NCBI GenBank assembly: GCA_002435955.1
Contig: DIWZ01000024.1
Location: 20,091-84,090, forward strand
Source: Pelobacter sp. UBA6093
GTDB lineage: Bacteria; Desulfobacterota; Desulfuromonadia; Desulfuromonadales; Syntrophotaleaceae
Reading direction: 5' to 3'
DNA: 64,000 nt
Translations under genes and position numbers: made by a program
Part shown: piece after piece, positions 1 through 7,797 of the stretch
How positions within the stretch are numbered: the stretch's first letter is position 1
Layout of the letters: the number at the start of each line of letters is the position of its first letter
Notes under the pieces: generated by a model
Told to the model about the DNA's origin: nothing
The model's database searches: none
The model's input: the letters and a program-made list of their open reading frames with translations, nothing else

Positions 1-631
1 GTTCCCGGCTCCCCCAGCCGAAGGCTACGGCCAGTGCCAGCATCATGGCGGTTACCAGCACGGTGGCCAGATTTACCAGCAAGGTGGTTTCCACCCCCAG
101 TTGTTCCAGGGCCAAAACGGCCACGAAGACGAGAATGACATAGCGGGTCACCTGGCCCAGTGCCAACCCTCCCCGAATGCCTGACCGAACGGCCAGGGCC
201 CCCAGGGTGGTGCCCACCAGCCGGGCGATCAGACCTCCGAACAGCAGGATCAGCATGGCCGCCAGCACATTGGGCAGATAGCCGACCAGGCTGTGCAAGG
301 TGGTGCTTATCCCCTGCAGGCCGAGACTCTCCGCAGCCGCCAGCACGAACACCAGCAGTACCAGCCAGTAAACCAGTCGGGCCACCAACTGCGATGCGGA
401 AGTATCCAGCCCCAGATCCTCCAGCAGCCGGGCCGCGCCCGCCTTCTCGCCGAGACGGTCCAGACCAAGGCGCTTGAATATTCCTTTGATCACGAATTGG
501 GCCAGTCGGGCCGTCAGCCAGCCGATAATCAGCAGCGCCAGGGCGGCTCCCAGCAGGGGAACCCACTGCACCACATCGGCAATCAGCATCTCGCGCAAGT
601 GTTCAGTCCAGAACTCCGCTTCCCAGGGCAT
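1..631 (-). CDS. Mechanosensitive-channel-type / conserved TM-helix membrane protein (partial, 3' end outside window)
   Basis: The reading frame runs off the left window edge, so only the N-terminal 210 residues are visible. It starts with a hydrophilic helix followed by a first membrane segment (about residues 17-35), an amphipathic loop rich in Arg/Lys and Leu, and then three further hydrophobic segments. The pattern of short Gly-containing helices separated by small soluble loops resembles the conserved TM-helix repeat found in proteins related to MscS channels. No beta domain is visible because the gene is cut. The start ATG at 631 is chosen because AAGGAGG lies 6 bases upstream; another in-frame ATG at 637 has the same motif directly against it. 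Role in osmotic stress is inferred only from the family; another small integral membrane protein family is possible. Confidence 0.6.
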   Translation of the reverse strand, partial: MPWEAEFWTEHLREMLIADVVQWVPLLGAALALLIIGWLTARLAQFVIKGIFKRLGLDRLGEKAGAARLLEDLGLDTSASQLVARLVYWLVLLVFVLAAAESLGLQGISTTLHSLVGYLPNVLAAMLILLFGGLIARLVGTTLGALAVRSGIRGGLALGQVTRYVILVFVAVLALEQLGVETTLLVNLATVLVTAMMLALAVAFGWGSRE

Positions 632-940
632 CGGCATCCTCCTTCGATCCGGGTTAAATCCCCTCCATGTACTTTACCAGTGAAATGTATTTTTGACAGA
701 GCAGACCATTGCCGAGCGTCGGCCGGCTGCAATGCCGGGATGCATTAGCCTGTTGATCCACAAAAATCCGGCCCGATTTTCCATCCTCTCGTAACGTTTT
801 CCCACGTCCGATAAACTCCTGGCGAGTTAAGCGAACGGCGAAGAAAATGAGCCAGGCACATGACCAGTTAAAATAACGTCGTATGCTTAATAGATACTTG
901 CGCAGGCATGTCACCGCCATGGCGGCGTGGAGAACCTTTT
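632..940. other. Divergent intergenic region, nothing recognised
   Basis: This 309-bp gap separates the leftward membrane protein from the rightward SLC13 permease and must hold both promoters. I see no convincing pair of promoter hexamers, no strong hairpin and no coding potential: the overlapping reading frames have unbiased composition. The stretch around 840-890 is A-rich and is a plausible location for the permease promoter. Confidence 0.4.
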
Positions 941-2785
941 ATGATCAACGACCAAGCGGTCATTTTTGTGATTCTCGCAGGGACGATCATCCTGTTCATC
1001 TGGGGGCGTTGGCGCCATGACATGGTGGCCCTGGCTTCGCTGCTGGCCTGTGTGTTTGCGGGATTGGTGCCGCTTGAGCGTGCTTTCCTCGGACTGGGAC
1101 ACCCGGCGGTTATAACCGTTGCCTGTGTACTGGTGTTGAGTGCGGGATTGCAGGCCACCGGCGCGGTGGATGCGCTGATCCAGCGCGCCTTACCCAAATC
1201 GACGGGCATTACGCTCAGTATCGGAGCACTCGTCGTTGTGGGTGCGTTTCTTTCGGGTTTTATGAACAATGTCGGCGCCATGGCGCTGCTGATGCCGATG
1301 GCGGTGCAGGTTGCAGCCAGACATGAAATCCCCCCCGGCAGGGTGCTGATGCCTTTGTCTTTTGGAACGATCCTTGGGGGGATGACGACCCTGATCGGTA
1401 CGCCGCCCAACCTTATCGTTGCGGGTTTTCGGGCTGAAACCGGGGCAAGTGGGTTTGCCATGTTCGATTTCACTCCGGTCGGTGCTGTCGTTGCCGGTGC
1501 CGGCCTTGTTTTTGCCGTCCTGGTGGGGTGGCGGCTGGTGCCTTCGCGGCAGGCGGCCGGGGCCGCAACCTTCGATACCGGCACCTATTTTACCGAGGTC
1601 CGCATCACCTCTGGAGCCAAGGCTGTTGGTAAAACGCTGCGTGAAGTTGAAAGGAGCCTGGAGGAGGCTGATGCCCAGGTGGTCGGCATGGTGCGCAACG
1701 AATTCCGCATTTCGGTCCCCAATCCCGTAAGTGTGCTGCGTGAAGGAGACATCCTCGTGATCGAGGCCGAACCCGAGTCCCTTGCCGAAGTTTTGTCGAG
1801 CCTGGGTCTCAAGCTGGAGGAGGAGGTCCCTGTTCAGGAAGAAGAGGATAAGAATGATTCGGATGATTCGACCATTTCGGAAGGGAAATCGGCCGAAAAA
1901 AAGTCGGACGATAAAAAAGACCCTCAGGGGGATGAAATCGAGGTGCAGGAGTTGGTCGTCATGCAGTCCTCGGGTTTGATCGGTCGCTCTGCAGCCGCTA
2001 TTCAGTTGCGCACCCGCTATGGCATCAACCTGCTGGCCATTTCACGCCAGGGACGGCGATCCATCCAGCGGTTGCGGAGTACGTCGATTCAGGCGGGGGA
2101 TGTATTGCTTATGCAAGGTTCCCAGGCGGCTCTGTCAGAATTTACGTCCGCCTATGCCTGCGTACCGCTGGCAAAGCGTGCCATCAGTCTGCCCGTCAAA
2201 GGCCGCGCCATGGCGATGCTTGTGATGGGGATAGCGATTGGCGCTGCAGCCTTCGGCCTGTTACCTGCCGCTGTGGCCTTTGCGACGGGGGTATTGGCTT
2301 TCATGGTGTTGCGCATCGTGCCGCCGCGCATGGTTTATGAAGCGATCGATTGGCCGGTCATTATTTTGTTAGGGGCGCTGTTTCCCGTCGCCGGGGCCAT
2401 GGCTTCGACCGGTGCCGCCGATCTGCTGGCCCGGGGGTTGCTGAAAACTATTGCCCACGGACATCCGGTTGCGGCCCTGGCGCTGATTCTGATCGTCACC
2501 ATGACCCTGTCGGATTTCATGAACAATGCCGCGACCGCCGCGGTCATGTGCCCTATCTCCATCAGTATCGCCGCACAACTCGGGGTCAATGCGGATTCCT
2601 TTCTCATGGCGGTGGCCATTGGTGCTTCCTGCGCGTTTCTGACTCCCATCGGGCATCAGAACAATACCTTGATCCTGGGTCCCGGCGGGTTTCGTTTCGG
2701 CGATTACTGGCGCCTGGGCCTGCCGATGGAAATCCTGGTGGTGATCGTCAGTCTTCCAATGCTGCTGTGGGTCTGGCCGCTATGA
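941..2785 (+). CDS. SLC13/DASS-type anion permease with two RCK_C (TrkA-C) domains
   Basis: A 614-residue inner-membrane transporter. About residues 1-200 and 405-614 are two blocks of membrane helices; the two blocks show the internal symmetry of the DASS (divalent anion:sodium symporter) fold, each with a helix containing SxFMNN (SGFMNNVGA and SDFMNNAAT). Between them lie two RCK_C-like domains (about 213-290 and 335-403), regulatory modules also found in TrkA and in many bacterial SLC13 proteins. The linker between the RCK_C domains (about 291-331) is extremely acidic and lysine-rich, without hydrophobic residues. Substrate could be sulfate, a dicarboxylate or another anion; the sequence does not decide. 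The start at 941 has GGAGAA upstream; an earlier in-frame ATG at 908 has no ribosome-binding site. A 167-bp inverted-repeat element begins two bases after the stop. Confidence 0.85.
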   Translation: MINDQAVIFVILAGTIILFIWGRWRHDMVALASLLACVFAGLVPLERAFLGLGHPAVITVACVLVLSAGLQATGAVDALIQRALPKSTGITLSIGALVVVGAFLSGFMNNVGAMALLMPMAVQVAARHEIPPGRVLMPLSFGTILGGMTTLIGTPPNLIVAGFRAETGASGFAMFDFTPVGAVVAGAGLVFAVLVGWRLVPSRQAAGAATFDTGTYFTEVRITSGAKAVGKTLREVERSLEEADAQVVGMVRNEFRISVPNPVSVLREGDILVIEAEPESLAEVLSSLGLKLEEEVPVQEEEDKNDSDDSTISEGKSAEKKSDDKKDPQGDEIEVQELVVMQSSGLIGRSAAAIQLRTRYGINLLAISRQGRRSIQRLRSTSIQAGDVLLMQGSQAALSEFTSAYACVPLAKRAISLPVKGRAMAMLVMGIAIGAAAFGLLPAAVAFATGVLAFMVLRIVPPRMVYEAIDWPVIILLGALFPVAGAMASTGAADLLARGLLKTIAHGHPVAALALILIVTMTLSDFMNNAATAAVMCPISISIAAQLGVNADSFLMAVAIGASCAFLTPIGHQNNTLILGPGGFRFGDYWRLGLPMEILVVIVSLPMLLWVWPL

Positions 2786-2786
2786 C

Positions 2787-2953
2787 TAGGAGGCTGTCGG
2801 ACTATCCATGCGCCGGCTGCAAATTCGGCTGTTTGGCCCATATTTCAGCTCCTTTTCGGCCCATAGCTACGGCTATGAACCTTCAAACGAGCTAAAATCT
2901 GTTCTCAAACATCCAAATTTTCGCTTCGGCCCGGATAGTCCGACAGACTCCTG
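2787..2953. repeat. 167-bp inverted-repeat element, copy 1
   Basis: Left end TAGGAGGCTGTCGGACTA; right end is its near-complement with two mismatches. The interior folds back on itself around CATAGC-TACG-GCTATG, so the whole element is one long imperfect hairpin. It carries no gene. It fits exactly between two convergent genes: it starts one base after the permease stop codon (2785) and ends five bases before the stop codon of the MscS gene (2958). A second full copy at 49508-49674 is nearly identical. The shape matches a non-autonomous, MITE-like element; here it may also work as a bidirectional terminator. Confidence 0.85.
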
Positions 2954-2957
2954 GCAA

Positions 2958-3881
2958 TCAAGGGGCGGCAGGTGGATCATGGCGTTGCTTTTCCAGCAGG
3001 CGCAGATCGAAAGGCTTGCTGGCCTCGCCGAAATAGACGGTTCGATGGGGGAATGGGATCTCGATGCCTTCTTCGTCGAAGGCCAGCTTCAGCCGCCGCA
3101 GAAATTCCCGGCCCACCATCCACTGGCGGATCGGCCGGGTCTTGATCCGTCCCTTGATGATCACCGCCGAATCGGCGAATTTGTCCACGCCCATGATTTC
3201 CGGCGGTTCCAGAATCAGCGGACCATAGGTTGCGTCCTCGACCATGCCCTGCAGTACGGCATCCATCACGGCCACCACCTTGTCGGTATTTTCCTTGTAG
3301 GCGACCCCGATTTCAAACACGTAGGCCGACCATTCCTGGGTCATGTTGCTCAGGGTGTGGATAGTGCCGTTGGGAAACACATGCACCACCCCGGCCAAAT
3401 CGCGCAGAACCAAGGTGCGGAAATTGACCATCTCAACCAGTCCGCCGGTACCGTTGATGATAGCCACATCCCCGACCCGCACCTGGTTTTCGAGGATCAG
3501 GAAAAACCCGGATATGACGTCGCGTACCAGGTACTGGGCACCGAAGCCCACCGCCAGCCCGATGATTCCGGCACCGGCCAGAATGGGGCCGATCTCTACG
3601 CCGATTTCCTGCAACATCACCAGCCCGATGGCTGTCCAGAGCACCAGATAAACGGCCTTGCGAATGAGCCGTACCAAGGTGTCGGCGCGCTTGGCCGCTT
3701 CACTGGGAGGTTCTCCTTCGATCTGGCCTCTTTTGACCAGACGCAGTTCCAGTTTCTTGAGGACGCGCCCTGTTATGGCCCCCAGGATCCAGCCGATGAC
3801 CAGAATAAACAGAATGCGAATGAAGCTAAATATGAGGATCTCCCAGCTGATGGTTGACAGAAGCTGGTTAAGCATGTTCAT
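2958..3881 (-). CDS. MscS-family small-conductance mechanosensitive channel
   Basis: A 307-residue channel protein of the inner membrane that would open under membrane tension and release solutes after osmotic downshock. Three membrane segments are visible (about 15-35, 72-92 and 96-130); the third is the pore helix with the Gly/Ala pattern typical of MscS, including GFGAQ at 112-116 followed by the conserved LVRDVISG. The beta domain follows, with VRVGD at 134-138 and the conserved FPNGTI motif. The C-terminal domain includes EIPFPHRTVYFG, the usual end of MscS-family proteins of this length. GGAGGG lies seven bases before the ATG. The gene is convergent with the SLC13 permease and its 3' end abuts the 167-bp repeat element. 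Confidence 0.92.
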   Translation of the reverse strand: MNMLNQLLSTISWEILIFSFIRILFILVIGWILGAITGRVLKKLELRLVKRGQIEGEPPSEAAKRADTLVRLIRKAVYLVLWTAIGLVMLQEIGVEIGPILAGAGIIGLAVGFGAQYLVRDVISGFFLILENQVRVGDVAIINGTGGLVEMVNFRTLVLRDLAGVVHVFPNGTIHTLSNMTQEWSAYVFEIGVAYKENTDKVVAVMDAVLQGMVEDATYGPLILEPPEIMGVDKFADSAVIIKGRIKTRPIRQWMVGREFLRRLKLAFDEEGIEIPFPHRTVYFGEASKPFDLRLLEKQRHDPPAAP

Positions 3882-3913
3882 AACAGTCCCTCCATGATGT
3901 TCAACAGGCCCAC

Positions 3914-3935
3914 GGATAGTCCGACAGACTCCTTA
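3914..3935. repeat. Isolated right end of the 167-bp inverted-repeat element
   Basis: The 22 bases from 3914 contain TAGTCCGACAGACTCCT, identical to the right terminus of copy 1, but neither the interior nor the left end is present. It lies 33 bp upstream of the MscS gene start. It is either a deletion scar or a remnant of an older copy. Confidence 0.7.
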
Positions 3936-4220
3936 GGTGTTAAAGGTAACAGCGGCGCAGCCGGAGTCAATACCCCTTACCGGCGAACTGGATTCGGCAG
4001 TTGCAATGAAAGACGACGGGGTTAAATTTATTGAAAAGATTAAAACAGAGCCGATGGAGAGAGGAATCCACGCGTGAGACAGTTGTTCGATCTGAAAGTT
4101 TGCATGAAAGTTCGGGCATGATCGGCCGCATTGACGCGGCGTCGCGTTACAGTGAGGCGGACGACTGCCGGAAGTGGGGAGGTCGGCGGGGCCGGTTACG
4201 GCTGCGGGTGACAAGCGGAG
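3936..4220. other. Intergenic region upstream of the LolA-like gene, nothing recognised
   Basis: About 285 bp between the isolated repeat end and the LolA-like gene. It should contain the promoter of the rightward gene set starting at about 4.2 kb. The A/T-rich stretch at 4018-4050 is the best location but no clean hexamers were found. No hairpin or small gene is supported. Confidence 0.35.
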
Positions 4221-4958
4221 GTGGTTTTGCGTGAAACCAAAGCGAGTGTCTGGGCTCTGCTGCGGACCGTGCTGGGTGGCCTGATGCTGCTATGGGCCGT
4301 GGAAGTGCGCGCCGCCACCGACGGCGAGGCGGCAGCCAAAGCAGCAGCCATCATCGCTCGCATGACCGCTGCTTATGCCCGGGTGCCCGCCTACCAGACC
4401 GAGACGGAGACCAGCGAGTACCGAAAAGGTCGCCTCGTCGAGACGCGACGTTTTCGGTATTCCTTCAAAAAGCCCTATCAGCTGCGCATCGATATGGAAA
4501 CACCGCACCCTGGTATGCGTCTGATCTATCCCGACGAAAACGGCAAGGTGTTCATCCGATTCGGTGGGTGGAGGGGATTCATGCCGCTTCGCCTGGCGCC
4601 GGATAATGTTCTGTTCGCGACTCGCTCCGGGCAGCGCATCGACCAGTCGGACTTCGGCTTGCTGATCCGCAATATCGGACGCAGCCTGTCCGGCCAACGG
4701 CGCGGCGAACTGCAAGTCATGGAGCGAGACAGGCAACTGCTGCTGGAAGTGGTGGCGGTGGATCATTTCCTGCCCGGTGTGGTGACCCGTTTCCGGTTTG
4801 TTATCGACACGACCCTCTGGTTGCCCGTGGCGGTGGAAGAGCTGACTGAGGAGGGACAGCTGAAGAGGACCATTCATTTCCGCCATTTGAAGACGGATCC
4901 CGCATTTTCGCAGCAATTTTTCCACATCGATGAAAAGGATTCCGCACATGGACAATGA
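4221..4958 (+). CDS. Periplasmic LolA-like / outer-membrane lipoprotein-sorting family protein
   Basis: A 245-residue secreted protein. Residues 10-31 form a signal peptide ending near VRA-ATDG. The mature part has the alternating beta pattern of LolA/LolB-type lipid-binding barrels: a helix with MTAAYARVPAYQ, then strands with a Tyr/Phe-rich motif, KPYQLRIDM, and the pattern GxWRGFMPLRLAPDN. Members bind hydrophobic molecules such as lipoprotein acyl chains in the periplasm. The start is uncertain: GTG at 4221 opens the frame, but GGAGG (4217-4221) is placed better for TTG at 4227. The next gene overlaps by 11 bp, so this protein is likely co-expressed with the UbiA-like and polyprenyl synthetase genes; a role in carrying a prenyl lipid is only an inference from that. 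Confidence 0.7.
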   Translation: MVLRETKASVWALLRTVLGGLMLLWAVEVRAATDGEAAAKAAAIIARMTAAYARVPAYQTETETSEYRKGRLVETRRFRYSFKKPYQLRIDMETPHPGMRLIYPDENGKVFIRFGGWRGFMPLRLAPDNVLFATRSGQRIDQSDFGLLIRNIGRSLSGQRRGELQVMERDRQLLLEVVAVDHFLPGVVTRFRFVIDTTLWLPVAVEELTEEGQLKRTIHFRHLKTDPAFSQQFFHIDEKDSAHGQ

Positions 4959-5679
4959 GCAGGTCGGGGGCGAGCCCGCCCGAGGGGCCGAATGGTTCGT
5001 GCCGCAGTGGGGGCCGCTGCGGTTTCGCACCTTTGTCGGGCTGTTGTTTTTGCCCTATACCGGCATGGTGTTGTCGTTTGTCGTCATCGGTTCGCTGCTG
5101 GCCCGGCATATTTACTATGGGCGCGTGCTGGCCATCGTGCTGGTCTATTTCTTCGGACTGGGGGTCGCGGCTCATGCCCTCGACGCCCTGGGCAGTAAAG
5201 GGGTGAAGCCCTGGGGCACCGTCTTCAGTCGCTCTCAACTATGGTGGCTGGCCCTTGTTTCCCTGGCGGCGGCCTACGGCATCGCCGGTTACTACATGCT
5301 GCGCTACGTGCCGCTGTTGTGGAGCATCGCCCTGCTCGAGGGTTTTTTCGTGTTTGCCTATAACCTCGAACTGTTTGGCGGCCGCTTCCATACCGATGGC
5401 TGGTTTGCCTTTTCCTGGGGGGCGCTGCCGGTGCTGGCCGGCTATGTCATGCAGACCAACCGTCTCGCATTTTCGGCGCTGTTGCTGGCTGGCGCCATGG
5501 CGCTTTTCAGCCTGGTGGAGATCAAGGTTTCCCGCCCCTACAAGGTACTGAAAAGACAACCCGATCTTGCGCCTGAAGACCGGGCCCTGCTGCAGCGCTA
5601 CGAAACCTTGCTCAAATGCATCAGCCTGGGGGTCCTTCTGCTGGGGACGGGGTTGCTGATGGGCCGCCTGGCTGGATGA
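4948..5679 (+). CDS. UbiA-superfamily-like integral membrane protein
   Basis: A 243-residue protein with about seven hydrophobic segments. Residues 75-100 (AHALDALGSKG, then KPWGTVFSRSQL) align in layout with the UbiA motif NDxxD followed by RPLxxGxIS, and YNLELFGG at 138-145 occupies the place of the second motif. UbiA enzymes attach prenyl chains to aromatic acceptors in the membrane. The canonical Asn/Asp residues of the first motif are partly replaced (HALD), so catalytic activity cannot be assumed. ATG 4948 is preferred over in-frame ATG 4930 because AAAAGG precedes it. It overlaps the LolA-like gene by 11 bp and is followed by a polyprenyl synthetase, supporting a prenyl-lipid context. 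A substrate-divergent UbiA paralogue is the most likely identity. Confidence 0.6.
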   Translation: MDNEQVGGEPARGAEWFVPQWGPLRFRTFVGLLFLPYTGMVLSFVVIGSLLARHIYYGRVLAIVLVYFFGLGVAAHALDALGSKGVKPWGTVFSRSQLWWLALVSLAAAYGIAGYYMLRYVPLLWSIALLEGFFVFAYNLELFGGRFHTDGWFAFSWGALPVLAGYVMQTNRLAFSALLLAGAMALFSLVEIKVSRPYKVLKRQPDLAPEDRALLQRYETLLKCISLGVLLLGTGLLMGRLAG

Positions 5680-5753
5680 TGCTTATTCTGACAGCGGGTT
5701 CTCATGGCCGTGGTCAGCCTTTCAACCTCAATCCGAAGTGCGGGAGATTGCCC

Positions 5754-6755
5754 ATGTTCGCAGATTTTCAGGCGTATGCGGCGAGTGTCAAGCCGGGAAT
5801 CGAGACTGCCCTGTGCGATTGTCTGACAACCTTGCCGGGGGTGGTGGGACTGCCTGGATCGGCTGAGACCGGGCCCTGCCTGCGCGGCGGGAAAAACATT
5901 CGTGGAGCGCTGCTCTGCCTGGTCGTCGAGGTTCTCGGCGGCAGTCCGGAGGCTGCCCTGCCGCGGGCGGTGGCCGTGGAACAGATCCAAGCCGCCAGCC
6001 TGATCCACGACGACTTTGTCGATCAGCATCGCACCCGTCGCCAGCGTCCCGCCCTGTGGATCCTGGAAGGGCCCCGCAGGGCGGTACTGCTGGGGGATGT
6101 GTTGTTCTCCTCGGCGATCCACATGATGAGTGAACTGGGCCGGGAGGATTGCCGTATCGTCGCCCAAGCCATCGCCGAGCTTTCCCGGGGGGCCTATCAT
6201 GAACCGCTGGATCCCGCCGCCCTGCTTGCGAAGCTCGACGAAGGGGGTGTTGGCGCTGTCGGCTACGAGCAGGTCATCGCCCTCAAGACCGGCATCCTGT
6301 TCGCGGCCGCTTGCGAACTGGGGGCGGTAGCGGCGGGTGCCGAGCCTTCCATGCAGCAGCGCTGGCGGCGCTACGGCCAGCAGATCGGCGAGGCCTACCA
6401 GCTTGCCGATGATCTTCAGGAGATGGTCCAGGCGCTCGACAAGGCGGTGCTGAGCGCCGCCGATCTCATCGATCTGGTGCCGCCCTTGCTGTTCTTCGTG
6501 CCCCAGAGCGGCCCCGCGGTGCGCAGGGCGCTTCGCCGGCAATCGGCCGAGCGGCCCGGGGAGCTTGGACCGCATATTCAGGCGGCAGTCGGGCTGATGC
6601 AAAAAGCGCGACAGCGGCGGCTGCGCGCGGCGGTTGCCGAACTGGACGGCATGCTGCAGGGCGGCCCTCTGCTGCAACTGGCGCGCCGGACACCGCGGGA
6701 CCTTATCGGGATGTTCGATGCGACGGCTTTCCCTGCAGCAGATTGTGCGGGATAG
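5754..6755 (+). CDS. Polyprenyl (isoprenyl diphosphate) synthetase family protein
   Basis: A 333-residue cytosolic enzyme of the trans-prenyltransferase fold, which joins isopentenyl diphosphate units to an allylic diphosphate. Visible signatures are GGKNIRGALL (substrate-binding GGKxxR, about 44-53), the first aspartate-rich motif DDFVD at 86-90, and a second motif in the variant form DDLQE at 219-223 instead of DDxxD. The second motif normally helps bind magnesium; the Glu variant may still do so, or the protein may have altered specificity. The C-terminal quarter is rich in Arg and Gln and less conserved. ATG 5754 has GGGAG eight bases upstream. It follows the UbiA-like gene by 74 bp on the same strand, and chain length cannot be judged by eye. 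Confidence 0.82.
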   Translation: MFADFQAYAASVKPGIETALCDCLTTLPGVVGLPGSAETGPCLRGGKNIRGALLCLVVEVLGGSPEAALPRAVAVEQIQAASLIHDDFVDQHRTRRQRPALWILEGPRRAVLLGDVLFSSAIHMMSELGREDCRIVAQAIAELSRGAYHEPLDPAALLAKLDEGGVGAVGYEQVIALKTGILFAAACELGAVAAGAEPSMQQRWRRYGQQIGEAYQLADDLQEMVQALDKAVLSAADLIDLVPPLLFFVPQSGPAVRRALRRQSAERPGELGPHIQAAVGLMQKARQRRLRAAVAELDGMLQGGPLLQLARRTPRDLIGMFDATAFPAADCAG

Positions 6756-6784
6756 GGGGGCGGCGCCTGCTGCCTGCGGCGACA

Positions 6785-7489
6785 TCAGCGGGGAGGCTTT
6801 CTGGCCGTAACGATCGCCGCGGTGCCGAAGGTCAGGGAGATCCTGGTGATATCGACAAAACCCTGCTGACGCAGCAGGGCAAGGGTGTCCGTTTGCCAGC
6901 GGGTTTCCTGCAGAAAGGTCGGCAGTTCCTGAAAAACGGTGCGCCACTCGGGAAAAAGGCGGCCGCCGATGGTGCGCATCAGGCGAAACCAGATCCGCCA
7001 GAGGCGTAAAAACCAGGGGTTGGTCGGGTAGGTGAAATCGTGCAGCAGGATCATCCCGCCCGGGCGCAGCATCGTTCCGGCGTTTGTCAGCAGAGGAGCC
7101 AAATCGGCATATTTGGCCAGGTAGGATGAGGTGATGCAGTCGAAGTCGCCCTCCGGGACCACCTCTTCGGCCCGACCGAGCAGAAACCGAACATTGTCCA
7201 GCCCCTCCAGGTACACCTTGGCTTCGGCCAAATCGAGATATTCGTCTCGCAACTCGACCCCCGTTATCTGACAGCCGGGAAAGGCCCGGGCGATTTTCAG
7301 GGTGAGGATGCCGGTGCCGCAGGCCTGGTCGAGTATTTTTAAGGAACCGGCCGGGATCAGATCGATGATGCGGTTTTTCCAGTACCGGTCGAAGCCGCAG
7401 GTCCAGAGCGTGACGACCCGGTCGTAGGAAAAGCCGGTACCGGAAAAGAATCGATAGACCACATCCAGTTTGGACTGCTGCGTTGCCAT
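6785..7489 (-). CDS. Class I SAM-dependent methyltransferase, UbiE/MenG-like
   Basis: A 234-residue cytosolic enzyme. Motif I is LDQACGTGILT (about 53-63), followed by VELRDEYLDLA as the acidic end of strand 2, and FDCITSSYLAKY as motif II. The size and the N-terminal helix with FSYDRVV resemble UbiE/MenG, which methylates the quinone ring of ubiquinone and menaquinone, although the UbiE signatures are only partly present. The start is supported by AAGGAGG seven bases upstream. The gene converges on the polyprenyl synthetase with a 29-bp gap. Its position beside UbiA-like and polyprenyl synthetase genes makes methylation of a prenylated lipid or quinone plausible, but this is inference. Confidence 0.78.
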   Translation of the reverse strand: MATQQSKLDVVYRFFSGTGFSYDRVVTLWTCGFDRYWKNRIIDLIPAGSLKILDQACGTGILTLKIARAFPGCQITGVELRDEYLDLAEAKVYLEGLDNVRFLLGRAEEVVPEGDFDCITSSYLAKYADLAPLLTNAGTMLRPGGMILLHDFTYPTNPWFLRLWRIWFRLMRTIGGRLFPEWRTVFQELPTFLQETRWQTDTLALLRQQGFVDITRISLTFGTAAIVTARKPPR

Positions 7490-7797
7490 GAATCCTCCTT
7501 CATGCGTGTTCCGGATGGGACGGAAAGAACGCTAATCCCCGACGATTTTCACAGTATAGCAAAAGCATTTCGGGTGGGGCTGGAGAGCACGCGCCAGGTA
7601 AAATCCATGCCATGAGTCCTGCTGTTGTTACCGACGGTTTGCCTGCCGCAAGGACCATCTCAGCACCGACGGCGCTGAACGGCGGGATTGACATTTGTGC
7701 CGTTTTCCCCTATTCCGGTAGCATGTTATGGCATGAGGATAAGTCCTCGAAAATAGAGCGCACTGCACAACTCAGGGTCTCCCGGAAAGGTTAGTCG
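7490..7797. other. Divergent promoter region between methyltransferase and NRAMP-like genes
   Basis: The 308-bp gap separates two divergent genes. Its right part contains a good sigma-70 promoter pattern for the transporter (listed separately). The left part, next to the methyltransferase start, shows no clear promoter. No coding signal or strong hairpin was found. Confidence 0.4.
7688..7716 (+). promoter_or_regulatory. Candidate sigma-70 promoter of the NRAMP-like gene
   Basis: A perfect -35 hexamer TTGACA (7688-7693) is followed after exactly 17 bases by TATTCC (7711-7716), a four-of-six match to TATAAT. The start codon lies about 80 bp downstream at 7798. The spacing is ideal, but the -10 is weak. 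Confidence 0.45.

Noticed and set aside
868..1584. Minus-strand 238-codon frame inside the SLC13 permease
   Set aside because: Antisense shadow of the membrane-helix codons; composition is Thr/Ala/Pro-rich without family features.
5598..6947. 449-codon antisense frame over the polyprenyl synthetase
   Set aside because: It mirrors a GC-rich coding region, has no start signal, and the plus-strand gene has clear catalytic motifs.
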